64,000 nt of DNA from JAUSFM01 sp964343705 (lineage in GTDB: Archaea; Nanobdellota; Nanobdellia; Woesearchaeales; UBA12501). Positions 54,013 through 61,752 of this stretch are shown in pieces (position 1 is the stretch's first letter; each line of letters begins with the position of its first letter). A program made the position numbers and the translations under genes. Below the pieces are notes generated by a model. It saw nothing but the letters and a program-made list of their open reading frames with translations. It had not been told where the DNA came from and ran no database searches. The stretch lies in the NCBI GenBank assembly GCA_964343705.1, contig CAYFJX010000007.1:70742-134741 (forward strand), read 5' to 3'.

Positions 54013-55203
54013 TTAGATAGTGTGTAAGTATTGTGCTACTTGTTTTCTTGCTTCTTTTTCATTAACAGGAAGACGTACTGTTATATAAGCGTTGCCGTCA
54101 GTGTTTGCTTGACGAGTGTTAATGATGTTTAGGACAATTAATTCATTGCTAGGCGTCCTGTAGGTCAGGTTTGATTCATGAACCTCTGTGTATCTATCAC
54201 CTTCAAATCCATCCTCGCTTAGATGAGCTTGAGCATCAATATCAACTGGTGTTCCAAACAGATCAAGAATTTTTTCCAACGCAGTCACATGGGAAACCAT
54301 GGTAAGCCAATCTCTTCCAGTTAATCGAGCCATGACAACGCTATTTCTTTTTCTAGGTCTGTACTGAGGTACAACAATAACATAGCTCTTTCCGATTTTG
54401 TCAAGCTCCTCGACAAAAACAGGATTACATGCAGGATCTAAGCCCATAAGTACAATACCTGGTTCATCATGGTCCCCCAACACACGAGTTACTCTTGCAA
54501 TTCCTTTAACTTGTGCTTGTATTGCATGGTGAGTAAATTCATCTTTTAATTCTTCATATTTTCCTGGCTCAACTGCTCCTTCAAGTCCTGATAAAAACGC
54601 ATCAAGTTTTTTGTAAGATTCTGTCCATGCAAGTAATGCCTTATTCTTTCCCATCTCCTCTTGAATTCCCTCAAGATGTGCATGTTCTTCTTGCACCCGT
54701 AAAAAATTATGCGTTTTCTTATACTTTGCTAAGTTTTCAAATGACAATGCAATATCACGAGCATAAATATCTTCTAATCGTTCTTGACTCTCCCATGCAT
54801 GCACTGTGTTAGTATGTTTTTCTCTAAGTACACTAGCCCCATGCTTTGCAAGTGTGCTTGGCCATACTCTTGTAAGATCTCCAGCATTAGACGCTGAAAC
54901 AAAATCATAGAATGTCTCAGATAGTGGCTCCAAATGACCTGCTAATTCAATAAGTCTATCAACTGTTGTGTCACCAGTGAAAGCAACATCAATTGGCGCT
55001 GCAACAATATGAAGTTGGGGGTCAGTTCCATTGTATGCATAGAGAAAAAAACCATGGTCTTGGGCTGTTTGAATAAAATCAGAGCTTTGGTTTGAGAGAG
55101 CAGAAGGTACTGGTAGTGGAGTTATACTGCCTTCCTTTATGCAGTGCCAGCGATCCTCCCTTTGTCTGAAGAGTGTAGATGCCTCTAATTTTGATAGAAC
55201 CAT
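54013..55203 (-). CDS. hypothetical cytosolic protein, first gene of three-gene operon
   Basis: 396 aa from the ATG at 55203; an ATG at 55251 would add 16 residues but would lie upstream of the TATA box (55226-55233), so 55203 is preferred and leaderless. No family recognised. It has an N-terminal alpha/beta part, a helical middle (~150-230, EEHAHLEGIQEEMGKNKALL) and a beta-rich C-terminal part with VLMGLDPACNPVFVEELDKI and ELIVLNIINTRQANTDGNAY. No signal peptide. It heads the operon at 53040-55203 under dyad site e, so I place it in the same regulon as the presumed immunity genes. Confidence 0.72.
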   Translation of the reverse strand: MVLSKLEASTLFRQREDRWHCIKEGSITPLPVPSALSNQSSDFIQTAQDHGFFLYAYNGTDPQLHIVAAPIDVAFTGDTTVDRLIELAGHLEPLSETFYDFVSASNAGDLTRVWPSTLAKHGASVLREKHTNTVHAWESQERLEDIYARDIALSFENLAKYKKTHNFLRVQEEHAHLEGIQEEMGKNKALLAWTESYKKLDAFLSGLEGAVEPGKYEELKDEFTHHAIQAQVKGIARVTRVLGDHDEPGIVLMGLDPACNPVFVEELDKIGKSYVIVVPQYRPRKRNSVVMARLTGRDWLTMVSHVTALEKILDLFGTPVDIDAQAHLSEDGFEGDRYTEVHESNLTYRTPSNELIVLNIINTRQANTDGNAYITVRLPVNEKEARKQVAQYLHTI

Positions 55204-55225
55204 GGTTATAAAGGAAATAAGGGGG

Positions 55226-55263
55226 TATTTAAGGCTTTCGTTTGAAACCACTTATAAGTGATA
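55226..55263 (-). promoter_or_regulatory. promoter with 18-bp dyad operator, site e (divergent)
   Basis: On the minus strand: TATCACTTATAAGTGGTT (55246-55263), 12 nt with CGAAAG, then TATA CTTAAATA (55226-55233), about 26 nt before the ATG at 55203. On the plus strand another TATA (TTTATATA, 55276-55283) begins 13 nt after the site and serves the gene at 55309. The dyad is thus almost equidistant from both boxes. Confidence 0.72.
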
Positions 55264-55308
55264 CAAAAAGGAGGTTTTATATAGGGGATATGTTTTCCAA
55301 GAGACATA

Positions 55309-55794
55309 ATGACCTCTGACAATGAGCAAAACATAGAACTTCTACACCTGTATGGAGCTAAAGTAGTTACTGGTGGGAATAGAGAAATTAATCTTTTTTA
55401 CAAAGATCTTGCAAGCGTAATGGCAGAGTACGGTTTCTGCAGAGATGACCTATATGAAGATGACAAATTAGAAGAACCAATAGGATTACCTTTAGACATG
55501 CGTATGAACACTTTCAGCAGAGTTGGCAGAACAGTTCATAGTTCTAGAGCATATAAACTAGATGGGATTTTCTTAGTAATTGATGACATTCAAGAGAAGC
55601 TGGAAACAACTGAAAACCGAGATAATATTGGACACATGCTTAAAATGCAATTCATCTCAGGTGATAACAATGGATACAAAGATCTTAGTTCTAGAGTAGT
55701 TGATGTGTTCAAAGAACATGGATATTTTCAATCTGATGACCCAAGTGTTTTTGTGGGCTCATCCGGAACTGACACTACACCCTATGTCCCCTAA
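55309..55794 (+). CDS. hypothetical cytosolic protein, divergent from the three-gene operon
   Basis: 161 aa, acidic, no signal peptide, family not recognised. Contains ELLHLYGAKVVTGGNREINL and GIFLVIDDIQEKLETTENRD. The ATG lies about 30 nt after TATA TTTATATA (55276-55283), leaderless like its neighbours. It shares the dyad at 55246-55263 with the divergent operon, so it may be a regulator or another member of the same regulon. No DNA-binding motif is visible. Confidence 0.68.
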   Translation: MTSDNEQNIELLHLYGAKVVTGGNREINLFYKDLASVMAEYGFCRDDLYEDDKLEEPIGLPLDMRMNTFSRVGRTVHSSRAYKLDGIFLVIDDIQEKLETTENRDNIGHMLKMQFISGDNNGYKDLSSRVVDVFKEHGYFQSDDPSVFVGSSGTDTTPYVP

Positions 55795-56203
55795 TTGTTA
55801 AGTTTTTGCCATACTAATGGCGTTCTTTCTCCTATTAGACATTAATTTAATCATCTATTATTTACCATATGGAAAATATATGGTAAAATTGAACATAGTT
55901 TCTGTTAGCTGAACAGAGCCCCTAAAGCAGGTGAAGGTGCGTAGCATTAGCGGAGCAAGTATTTGAGTTGCTACACCTTTTGGTACTATCTACTTTTGCC
56001 AATAATTAAAATATTATTTTTTCTTAGTATATGACTCAACAACTTCCTGGAAGTCAAAGCTAAGTTTTATTTAAGATAGAAAGCCAACCAAAGCAGAGAT
56101 TAAGAAGCATGCTCAAGAAATTGAGAAAAGAGCAGAAAAAGAAGGTTTAACAAAATCAGAACATTCCTATCTTTCAAATGAAGATGCGGAAACACTTCAA
56201 GAT
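55795..56203. other. gene-poor island before the Fic gene
   Basis: No complete gene. About 55899-55930 reads AACATAGTTTCTGTTAGCTG and then AACAGAGCCCC, including the small hairpin CTGTT/AACAG. Around 55934-55977, GGTGCGTAGC can pair with GCTACACC (one bulge). From 56075 on, the Fic reading frame is already open. Confidence 0.5.
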
Positions 56204-56911
56204 TTGAAAGAAGGATACAAAGATTGGTTAAAGAAAACTCCTGAAAGCTTAAAGAAGAAGTTTTATGATGATTTTGTAATTAGATTTACGTACAATACTA
56301 ATGCAATTGAAGGAAATCGCCTGACTTTGCGACAAACTGCTCTTATTCTCAAAGATAAAGTAATTCCCTCTGGTGTGCGAGCATCTGATTATCACGAAGC
56401 AATTAATGGGAAGGAATGTTTAGAATTTCTAAAATCTTACAAAGGAGAACTAAATAACAAACTTTTAGAAAAAGTTAATGATATTTTAACAAAAAACACC
56501 GATGTTGTGTATGGCGGAAGAATTAGGTTTTTTGATGTTAAAATTGAAGGTTCTAAACATGTTCCTCCACCAAATGAAAAAGTTAAAAAGCATTTACTAA
56601 ATATGTATAAGTGGTATAGTGCTAATAAAAATAAACTACATCCATTTGAATTAGCAGCTATGATTCATGCTAAATTAACGTGGATTCATCCATTTGAAGA
56701 TGGGAATGGAAGATCTGCTCGTGCGATAATGAATTGGCTTTTGATGAAAAAGGAATACCCTATGTTTTTTATTCCATTTGAAAAAAGAGAAGAATATTAT
56801 TTGACTTTAGAAGAAGCTGATAAAGGAAATAATAAGAAGTATATAGCTAAAATGTTAAGATTGATTATTGATCAAGTAAGAACATACGGGCACAAAAAGA
56901 AGAAAGAATAA
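56204..56911 (+). CDS. Fic-domain protein (predicted AMPylase), 5' end apparently truncated
   Basis: 235 aa from the first usable codon, a TTG at 56204. The frame is open from the stop at 56072-56074, and residues before the TTG (KPTKAEIKKHAQEIEKRAEK...) look like genuine Fic N-terminal sequence. No ATG, GTG or TTG exists there, so the 5' end seems lost. The core is intact: inhibitory-type motif TNAIEGN ([S/T]xxxEG, here N-terminal to the Fic core, class II), flap region, and catalytic HPFEDGNGRSAR. The family transfers AMP or other nucleotide groups to Thr/Tyr/Ser hydroxyls. It converges with the small membrane-protein gene at 56928. Regulation is not visible; there is no TATA at the proper distance. 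Confidence 0.8.
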   Translation: MKEGYKDWLKKTPESLKKKFYDDFVIRFTYNTNAIEGNRLTLRQTALILKDKVIPSGVRASDYHEAINGKECLEFLKSYKGELNNKLLEKVNDILTKNTDVVYGGRIRFFDVKIEGSKHVPPPNEKVKKHLLNMYKWYSANKNKLHPFELAAMIHAKLTWIHPFEDGNGRSARAIMNWLLMKKEYPMFFIPFEKREEYYLTLEEADKGNNKKYIAKMLRLIIDQVRTYGHKKKKE

Positions 56912-56927
56912 GTTTGTATGGGCACAA

Positions 56928-57266
56928 TTAATATTTTTCCGACTCATTAAACACACATCTATTTTTTCTACATAATGGTGTTGGATGCTCTCTCACTAAT
57001 GCATCACAGCCACCCCAGTCATTATGGGTAATTTCAAAATATCTCTTGTCACGGGTACTCATTGGAATTGAAATACATTCATCTCTGTCTAATATTAAGG
57101 CCATGCACTCGGAATCAGTCTCACAAGAGGTTGTTGAATGTTTTAATATTAACTCTGTTTCTTGAAGCATTTGTTTTGTGCTATAATTATCAATTGCCAA
57201 GAAAGTTGTTACCCCTAAGAGTGTGACAATCACTATAATCAAAACAATCATTAGGCTTTTCTTCAT
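56928..57266 (-). CDS. small membrane-anchored cysteine-rich protein
   Basis: 112 aa from the ATG at 57266. Two upstream in-frame ATGs (57305, 57287) lie too close to or beyond the TATA (TATAA within 57289-57299), which predicts a start near 57266. One N-terminal membrane helix (MKKSLMIVLIIVIVTLLGVT). The outside part has six Cys (TSCETDSECMALILDRDEC, GGCDALV, LCRKNRC), suggesting disulfides. No family recognised. It is convergent with the Fic gene, 16 nt apart. Confidence 0.65.
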   Translation of the reverse strand: MKKSLMIVLIIVIVTLLGVTTFLAIDNYSTKQMLQETELILKHSTTSCETDSECMALILDRDECISIPMSTRDKRYFEITHNDWGGCDALVREHPTPLCRKNRCVFNESEKY

Positions 57267-57588
57267 TGAGTCTAGTAAAATCCCCATAGTTATAAAGTTT
57301 TCCACCTGCCCCGATTTTTAGAAATTAAAATTTTATTGAATATAATGATGTTATGCTTCGGGGACTTTACGTTCCTGCAAGATTAACGTAGTGACGACGC
57401 AGAGTTTTTGAATTACTTATTAATCCGAGGCGAAGCCGAGTCATACTGTCCGAAGGACGAGGGGGATTTTCATTCCAGCGAACGTGGTGAGCCATCTAGA
57501 AATAGTATCAAAGGACACTCTTGTTTCTACACAGTACTTAGAATTGGGGGCTAAATATTTAAACTTGTGATTATTTTTAAGATAAAAG
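57267..57588. other. intergenic island with motif shared with the islands at 58.5 and 63.7 kb
   Basis: No ORF worth calling. At 57342-57375, ATATAATGATGTTATGCT then GGGGACTTTA closely matches 63904-63933 (ATATAACGATGTTAGGCT, CCTGACTTTA). AGGGGGATTTTCATT near 57460 resembles AGGGGGAGTTTCATT at 58992. The BRO gene's TATA-like AAATATTTAAA stands at 57553-57563. Confidence 0.5.
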
Positions 57589-58449
57589 ATGGTAGATAAA
57601 GAATCTGAAAAGGCATTAGTTGTATTTCAGAGCAAGAAAATACGTAGGGCTTGGTTTAAAAATGAATGGTATTATTCTTTGGTTGATATTGTTGAGGCTT
57701 TGACAGATAGCGCAAATCCTACTGATTATCTGAAAAAGATGCGTAAAAGAGAGCCTGAGCTTGGGAGCTACCTAGGGACAAATTGTCCCCATGTAGAAAT
57801 GCTTACTGAGACAGGCAAAAAAAGAACTGTTCTTGCAGGAAATACTCAAGATGCTTTTAGATTAATTCAGTCAATCCCTAGCAAAAATGCTGAACCATTC
57901 AAGAGATGGCTGGCAAAGGTAGGTAAAGAACGAATAGATGAAATTGAGAATCCTGAGCTAGCACAGGAGAGAATGAAAGAAATATACTCAGCAAAAGGCT
58001 ATCCTAAAGATTGGATTGATAAACGGTTAAGAGGTATTGCCATAAGGCAAAACTTGACTGATGAATGGAAAGAAAGAGGTATTGAAAATAAAAGGGATTT
58101 TGCCATTCTTACAGCAGAAATTTCTAAAGCAACATTTGGCATGACCCCAAGTGAATACAAAAGGTTCAAGGATTTACCAAAACAGTCTAAAAACAATTTG
58201 AGAGATCACATGAACGATTTAGAACTGATTTTTACAATGCTTGGAGAACGCATGACAACTGAGATTTCACAAGAAGAAAAACCAGAAACTTTTGATAAAA
58301 GTAAAGATGTTGCTAAACGAGGTGGAAGAGTAGCAGGGAATGCAAGACGAGAAGCTGAGCAAGAATTAGGTCGTCCAGTTAGTACAAAACAAAATAATCT
58401 TTCTATGACTGAAAAAAAGAAGAAACTCCATCATAAAAAGAAGAAGTAA
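57589..58449 (+). CDS. BRO-N domain protein (phage/virus antirepressor-like)
   Basis: 286 aa. Residues ~10-115 match the BRO N-terminal DNA-binding domain (VFQSKKIRRAWFKNEWYYSL, VDIVEALTDSANPTDYLKKM, then RKREPEL). The middle has the common extension (DWIDKRLRGIAIRQNLTDEW). The C-terminus carries LELIFTMLGERMTTEI...KSKDVAKRGGRVAGNARREA, usual in archaeal and bacterial chromosomal members, and a Lys-rich tail. BRO proteins occur in large DNA viruses, phages and mobile islands. A TATA about 31 nt upstream fits a nearly leaderless mRNA. The context of gene islands with shared noncoding elements suggests mobility. The role is probably DNA binding or regulation. Confidence 0.85.
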   Translation: MVDKESEKALVVFQSKKIRRAWFKNEWYYSLVDIVEALTDSANPTDYLKKMRKREPELGSYLGTNCPHVEMLTETGKKRTVLAGNTQDAFRLIQSIPSKNAEPFKRWLAKVGKERIDEIENPELAQERMKEIYSAKGYPKDWIDKRLRGIAIRQNLTDEWKERGIENKRDFAILTAEISKATFGMTPSEYKRFKDLPKQSKNNLRDHMNDLELIFTMLGERMTTEISQEEKPETFDKSKDVAKRGGRVAGNARREAEQELGRPVSTKQNNLSMTEKKKKLHHKKKK

Positions 58450-59214
58450 GGAACTCCCCCATCAGTTTAAAATTGTCCCCCACCTATATTATCAATAACT
58501 GCGAAGCAGACTAAATGTGCGTAGGACTGAACTCCCCCTATTTTAAAAGTTGGCAAAAATTTGGGAGAGCGTAAGCGAACCGTTTAGTCAATGTTATATG
58601 AAGTCACAAAGTGATTTTTGAGTTTGGTCTTTTCCGACTAAACAAAAGTGGCACCGTTAAGAAGTAGAGGTTTACCGTCGTAGAATACGTAAGGGCAGTG
58701 TAAAAATTGGATATAATTCGTGTTATATCCGTCGACCTACGAGCAAACATTTAGAGAATTACAGCGACTTACAGAAGCGGGTTCTTTCGATTTAAACATC
58801 TACTTTTACAGCGATATGTTTGCGGAGTGGGGAGACCAAGATTTAAGTTCGGAGTGAGACTAGAATTTTTTTATTAATTCCTCACGGAGAACATTAAATC
58901 GCAGAGTCTCTAATTTTCCTGAGCACAGGGGCTTGGCGTAGTTTTCACTAACTGTATTTGGATTAAATAACTGCTTTAGCAGACTAGATCTTAGGGGGAG
59001 TTTCATTTTAAGCCAAAGGCTCTTTTAGTTTTATGGTTTAGTTTTTACATTAAGGGGGAGTTCTGTTCAATCATTTGAGCTTTAGCGATACTTCAAGAAC
59101 AAGAAGAAAGGGGCAATTTCTATTTCAGTTTTATAATTAGTTTTTAATGGGTCGCTTTGTAAATAGTAATCTTTTTAATGTTGTACGTTTATTGTTAGTT
59201 AAAAGGGGTCGCAT
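58450..59214. ncRNA. 765-nt gene-free island with nested inverted AACTCCCCC boxes, candidate structured RNA
   Basis: No credible ORF. Direct boxes GAACTCCCCC at 58451-58460 and GAACTCCCCCTA at 58529-58540 face inverted boxes TTAGGGGGAGTTTC (58991-59004) and AAGGGGGAGTTC (59054-59065). These could form two nested long-range stems of 10-12 bp. Inside are the 8-bp stem GTTTAGTC/GACTAAAC (58582-58589/58636-58643), a TCAC-AAA-GTGA hairpin (58604-58614), and GGATATAA/TTATATCC (58709-58716/58723-58730). The element at 63722-63920 repeats the layout. No promoter for it is obvious, and a DNA-level role (recombination site) is also possible. Confidence 0.45.
58529..58732 (+). repeat. structured intergenic element, copy A
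   Basis: Order: AACTCCCCC box, AAAATTTGGGAGA, GAACCG, 8-bp stem half GTTTAGTC, AATGTTAT, small hairpin, GACTAAAC, ~65 nt variable, TTGGATATAA and TGTTA. Copy B at 63722-63920 has the same order and the same spacing between the two TGTTA motifs (129 vs 128 nt). Confidence 0.65.
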
Positions 59215-60537
59215 ATGAAAGAATCTGAATTTTTAGAATTGAAGAAGTCCACTTCAGAGTTGAAAGAAGGGATAATTTCAATAGTTTCTATTCTCAATAA
59301 ACATCAGAAAGGAGAGCTTTATTTTGGCGTTAAGAATAATGGCGAAATTGTTGGTCAAACTGTTACAGAAAAGACCATTAGAGATATCTCTAAGTCAATT
59401 TCTGATAATATTGAACCAAAGATTTTTCCTAAGATTAAGGAAGTTGTTTTGGAAGGTAAGAAATGTGTTCATATTGAATTTTCAGGAGAGAATGTTCCAT
59501 ACTATGCTTTTGGTCGTGCTTACATTAGGGTGGGTGATGAAGATAAGAAACTCAGCTCTCAGGAATTAGAAAAATTGATTTTAAAGAGGAATAAGACTTA
59601 TTGGGAAGAAGGATTATCTGAAAGAACGATTAAGGATGTCAATGAGGAAGCATTAAGGAGTTTTATTGAGAGAGCAAATACAGCCAAGAGGATTAATTTT
59701 AAGTTCACAAATATTAAAGCAATTTTGAACAAGTTGGAATTATTGAAAAGAGATAAACTGCTCAAAGCAGCAGAAGTCTTGTTTTGTGACAAAAATCCTC
59801 TTGAAGTCCAAGTTGCTGTTTTTGCTGGAACTGATAAACTAACATTTCTTGACATCAAACAATTCAAAGGGAATATTTTTGCTCTCTTGGAGCAATCTGA
59901 ATCTTACATCAAAGAGCATATTAACTGGCGGGCAGAATTGAAAGAAAGAGTAAGGAAAGAAATTCCAGAAATCCCAGTAAGAGCAATTACAGAAGCATTG
60001 GTAAATTCTCTTTGCCATAGAGATTATGAAAATCGGAAAGGAAATGAAGTTGCTATTTTCAAAGACCGGGTAGAGATTTACAATCCAGGGTTATTTCCTG
60101 AAGGTTATGATCCAAAGGACTTCTTTAAAGGCACAGAGAGGTCAATTCTGAGAAATCCGTTAATTGCCAATACTCTTTATTTGAGCAAAGATATTGAACG
60201 TTGGGGTTCTGGGATTAAGAGGATTCATGATGCTTGTAAAGAGGAAAATGTTAAGGTTGAGTTCAGGAAACTCAAAAGTGGATTTTTGGTGATTTTTTAT
60301 AGGAAAGCTGAGGGTCCTAAAAGAGTCCTAAAAGGGGTCCTAAAAGGCTTGACTAAAAATCAGGAGAGAATAATCTCCGAGGTGAGAAAAAACCCTAAAA
60401 TAACTTCTGAGGAATTGGCAAAAATTGTAGGGATTTCTTCCAGAAAAATCAGAGATAATATGAAGAAGCTCAAAGAAGAAGGGCTAATTAAAAGAATTGG
60501 TGGAAGAAAAGAAGGACATTGGGAAGTTATAGGATAG
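59215..60537 (+). CDS. AlbA_2/Schlafen-type protein with RecG-like ATPase region and winged helix
   Basis: 440 aa. Residues ~1-115 are an AlbA_2 (Schlafen-like) domain (ESEFLELKKST...GELYFGVKNNGEIVGQ, GRAYIRVG). The middle (~190-340) is the common putative ATP-binding/regulator region (PVRAITEALVNSLCHRDYEN, IYNPGLFP, RWGSGIKRI). The C-terminus (~365-440) is a winged helix (TSEELAKIVGISSRKIRDNM). Often annotated as a putative transcriptional regulator or RecG-like helicase, it has no helicase motors. Between middle and HTH lies a small repeat (KRVLKGVLKGL). AAGGGG 7-8 nt before the ATG may serve as Shine-Dalgarno. The 3' end overlaps the LysE gene by 11 nt, convergent. Confidence 0.85.
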   Translation: MKESEFLELKKSTSELKEGIISIVSILNKHQKGELYFGVKNNGEIVGQTVTEKTIRDISKSISDNIEPKIFPKIKEVVLEGKKCVHIEFSGENVPYYAFGRAYIRVGDEDKKLSSQELEKLILKRNKTYWEEGLSERTIKDVNEEALRSFIERANTAKRINFKFTNIKAILNKLELLKRDKLLKAAEVLFCDKNPLEVQVAVFAGTDKLTFLDIKQFKGNIFALLEQSESYIKEHINWRAELKERVRKEIPEIPVRAITEALVNSLCHRDYENRKGNEVAIFKDRVEIYNPGLFPEGYDPKDFFKGTERSILRNPLIANTLYLSKDIERWGSGIKRIHDACKEENVKVEFRKLKSGFLVIFYRKAEGPKRVLKGVLKGLTKNQERIISEVRKNPKITSEELAKIVGISSRKIRDNMKKLKEEGLIKRIGGRKEGHWEVIG

Positions 60538-61141
60538 AAATAATCTCTCCATACCCTAGATAAATTCCAAATCCGATTAATACAATTCCGGCTATTAATG
60601 AGATTATTCTTTTTTCGTTTACAAATCTTCTTCCCCAATGAAGCATTAGAGATAATGTAAAGAACCATAGCAAAATACCGATAATAATTGTTAGACTGTT
60701 AAGAAGAGCAACGATTCGTGGTACTTCTACAATTGTAGGGATTAATGTGGTTCCAAAGATTCCAACCCACCAAACAATAGTCATCGGATTTGTAAGAGTT
60801 ATCAAATAGCCAGTAAAGAAAGAATTTTTAGTGCTTTTCTTCACCACTTTCTTCTTTTCTTTATTGAAAAATGCTTTAATATGTTTAATCCCTAGAGAAA
60901 TCAGGACAATTACTCCGAATATCCCGATGAATTTTCTGACGAGAGGAATACTCAAAACAGGAGATAAACCAAAAAATATCAATAAGAGATACGTTATATC
61001 TGCGCTTGCCACGCCTAAGCTGGTTACAAAGGCAGAAAGGAAGCCATGTTTTAATCCTCTGTTAATGATTTCTACTCCTGATGGGCCTACTGGAACGGCA
61101 ACGGAAATTCCTAAGATGATATTTTTGATTATCGTAAACAT
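60527..61141 (-). CDS. LysE/RhtB family amino-acid exporter
   Basis: 204 aa, about six membrane helices. Family marks: VAVPVGPSGVEIINRGLKHG in the first helix/loop, DITYLLLIFFG, and LTNPMTIVWWVGIFG before helix four. Members export lysine, arginine, threonine or homoserine lactones. The gene lies 12 nt downstream of the Lrp-type regulator on the same strand, the usual pairing of an exporter with its amino-acid-sensing regulator. The substrate cannot be told from the sequence. Confidence 0.9.
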   Translation of the reverse strand: MFTIIKNIILGISVAVPVGPSGVEIINRGLKHGFLSAFVTSLGVASADITYLLLIFFGLSPVLSIPLVRKFIGIFGVIVLISLGIKHIKAFFNKEKKKVVKKSTKNSFFTGYLITLTNPMTIVWWVGIFGTTLIPTIVEVPRIVALLNSLTIIIGILLWFFTLSLMLHWGRRFVNEKRIISLIAGIVLIGFGIYLGYGEIISIL

Positions 61142-61153
61142 TTTATTCCTCGT

Positions 61154-61609
61154 TTAAACTTCTTGTAACACGATAGAGGTTTGAGTTTTATCCACTCCTG
61201 CAACTTTCCTCATTTTCTTAGTAACAATTTGATTTAGTTCTTTCACGTCTGAGGCTATAACTTTTACTAATAGATCGGTTCCACCAGTCATTAACATAAC
61301 TTCCTGAACGCCAGGGATTCTTTTTATATCTTTAGCTATATCTTCCTGTTCTAAAGTTTTGCTAGAACCCGCTACTTTATATTCAACAGTCACGCTGATG
61401 AAAGCAAGAATCGGCAATCCTATCTTTTCACGGTCAAGATCAATCGTAACTTTCTTAATAATCTTCTCTTTCTTTAGTTTTCTAATCCTAAAGTTGATAG
61501 TTGTAAAAGGAAGTAAGGTCTTTTTAGCGATCTGCCGAGTAGTATAATCTCCGTGTTCTTTGAGGACTTCTATGATTTTCTTGTCTTTATCGTCTAGTTT
61601 GTAAGTCAT
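61154..61609 (-). CDS. Lrp/AsnC family transcriptional regulator
   Basis: 151 aa from the ATG at 61609; an ATG at 61630 is possible, but TATA ATTTATATAAT (61632-61643) fits a leaderless start at 61609. N-terminal winged helix (LDDKDKKIIEVLKEHGDYTT, RQIAKKTLLPFTTINFRIRK) and C-terminal RAM ligand-binding domain (PGVQEVMLMTGGTDLLVKV). Likely controls its own gene and the LysE exporter behind it. AT-rich inverted sequences around 61617-61643 (ACATATGAACAACATATTAT) may be an autoregulatory site (inference). Confidence 0.9.
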   Translation of the reverse strand: MTYKLDDKDKKIIEVLKEHGDYTTRQIAKKTLLPFTTINFRIRKLKKEKIIKKVTIDLDREKIGLPILAFISVTVEYKVAGSSKTLEQEDIAKDIKRIPGVQEVMLMTGGTDLLVKVIASDVKELNQIVTKKMRKVAGVDKTQTSIVLQEV

Positions 61610-61713
61610 ATTTGTACATATGAACAACATATTATATAAATCTTTCTATATTTTGCAATATAAACCATATTTCTTGCCATAAATTTATTAATTATCTGTA
61701 TTATCACTTACTT

Positions 61714-61740
61714 ATGACAAAAGAAGTCGCACGGACTTAA
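61714..61740 (+). CDS. 8-codon leaderless upstream ORF before the 454-aa gene
   Basis: ATG at 61714 lies about 28 nt after an AATTTATTAA box (61682-61691), the spacing of leaderless starts here. It reads MTKEVART-stop, in the same frame as the downstream gene and 12 nt before its ATG. Either a regulatory uORF, or the relic of an N-terminus separated by a stop codon. Translation is unproven. Confidence 0.35.
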   Translation: MTKEVART

Positions 61741-61752
61741 AACGTGGAGATA

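Noticed and set aside
58582..58643. Classical integron attC site
   Set aside because: Length and palindromic tips fit, but the R-box triplets (AAC/GTT at the tips) are not in the stem; kept only as an alternative idea.
60300..60345. Short direct repeat GTCCTAAAAGG
   Set aside because: In-frame micro-repeat within the AlbA_2 gene linker (KRVLKGVLKGL); no sign of an independent element.
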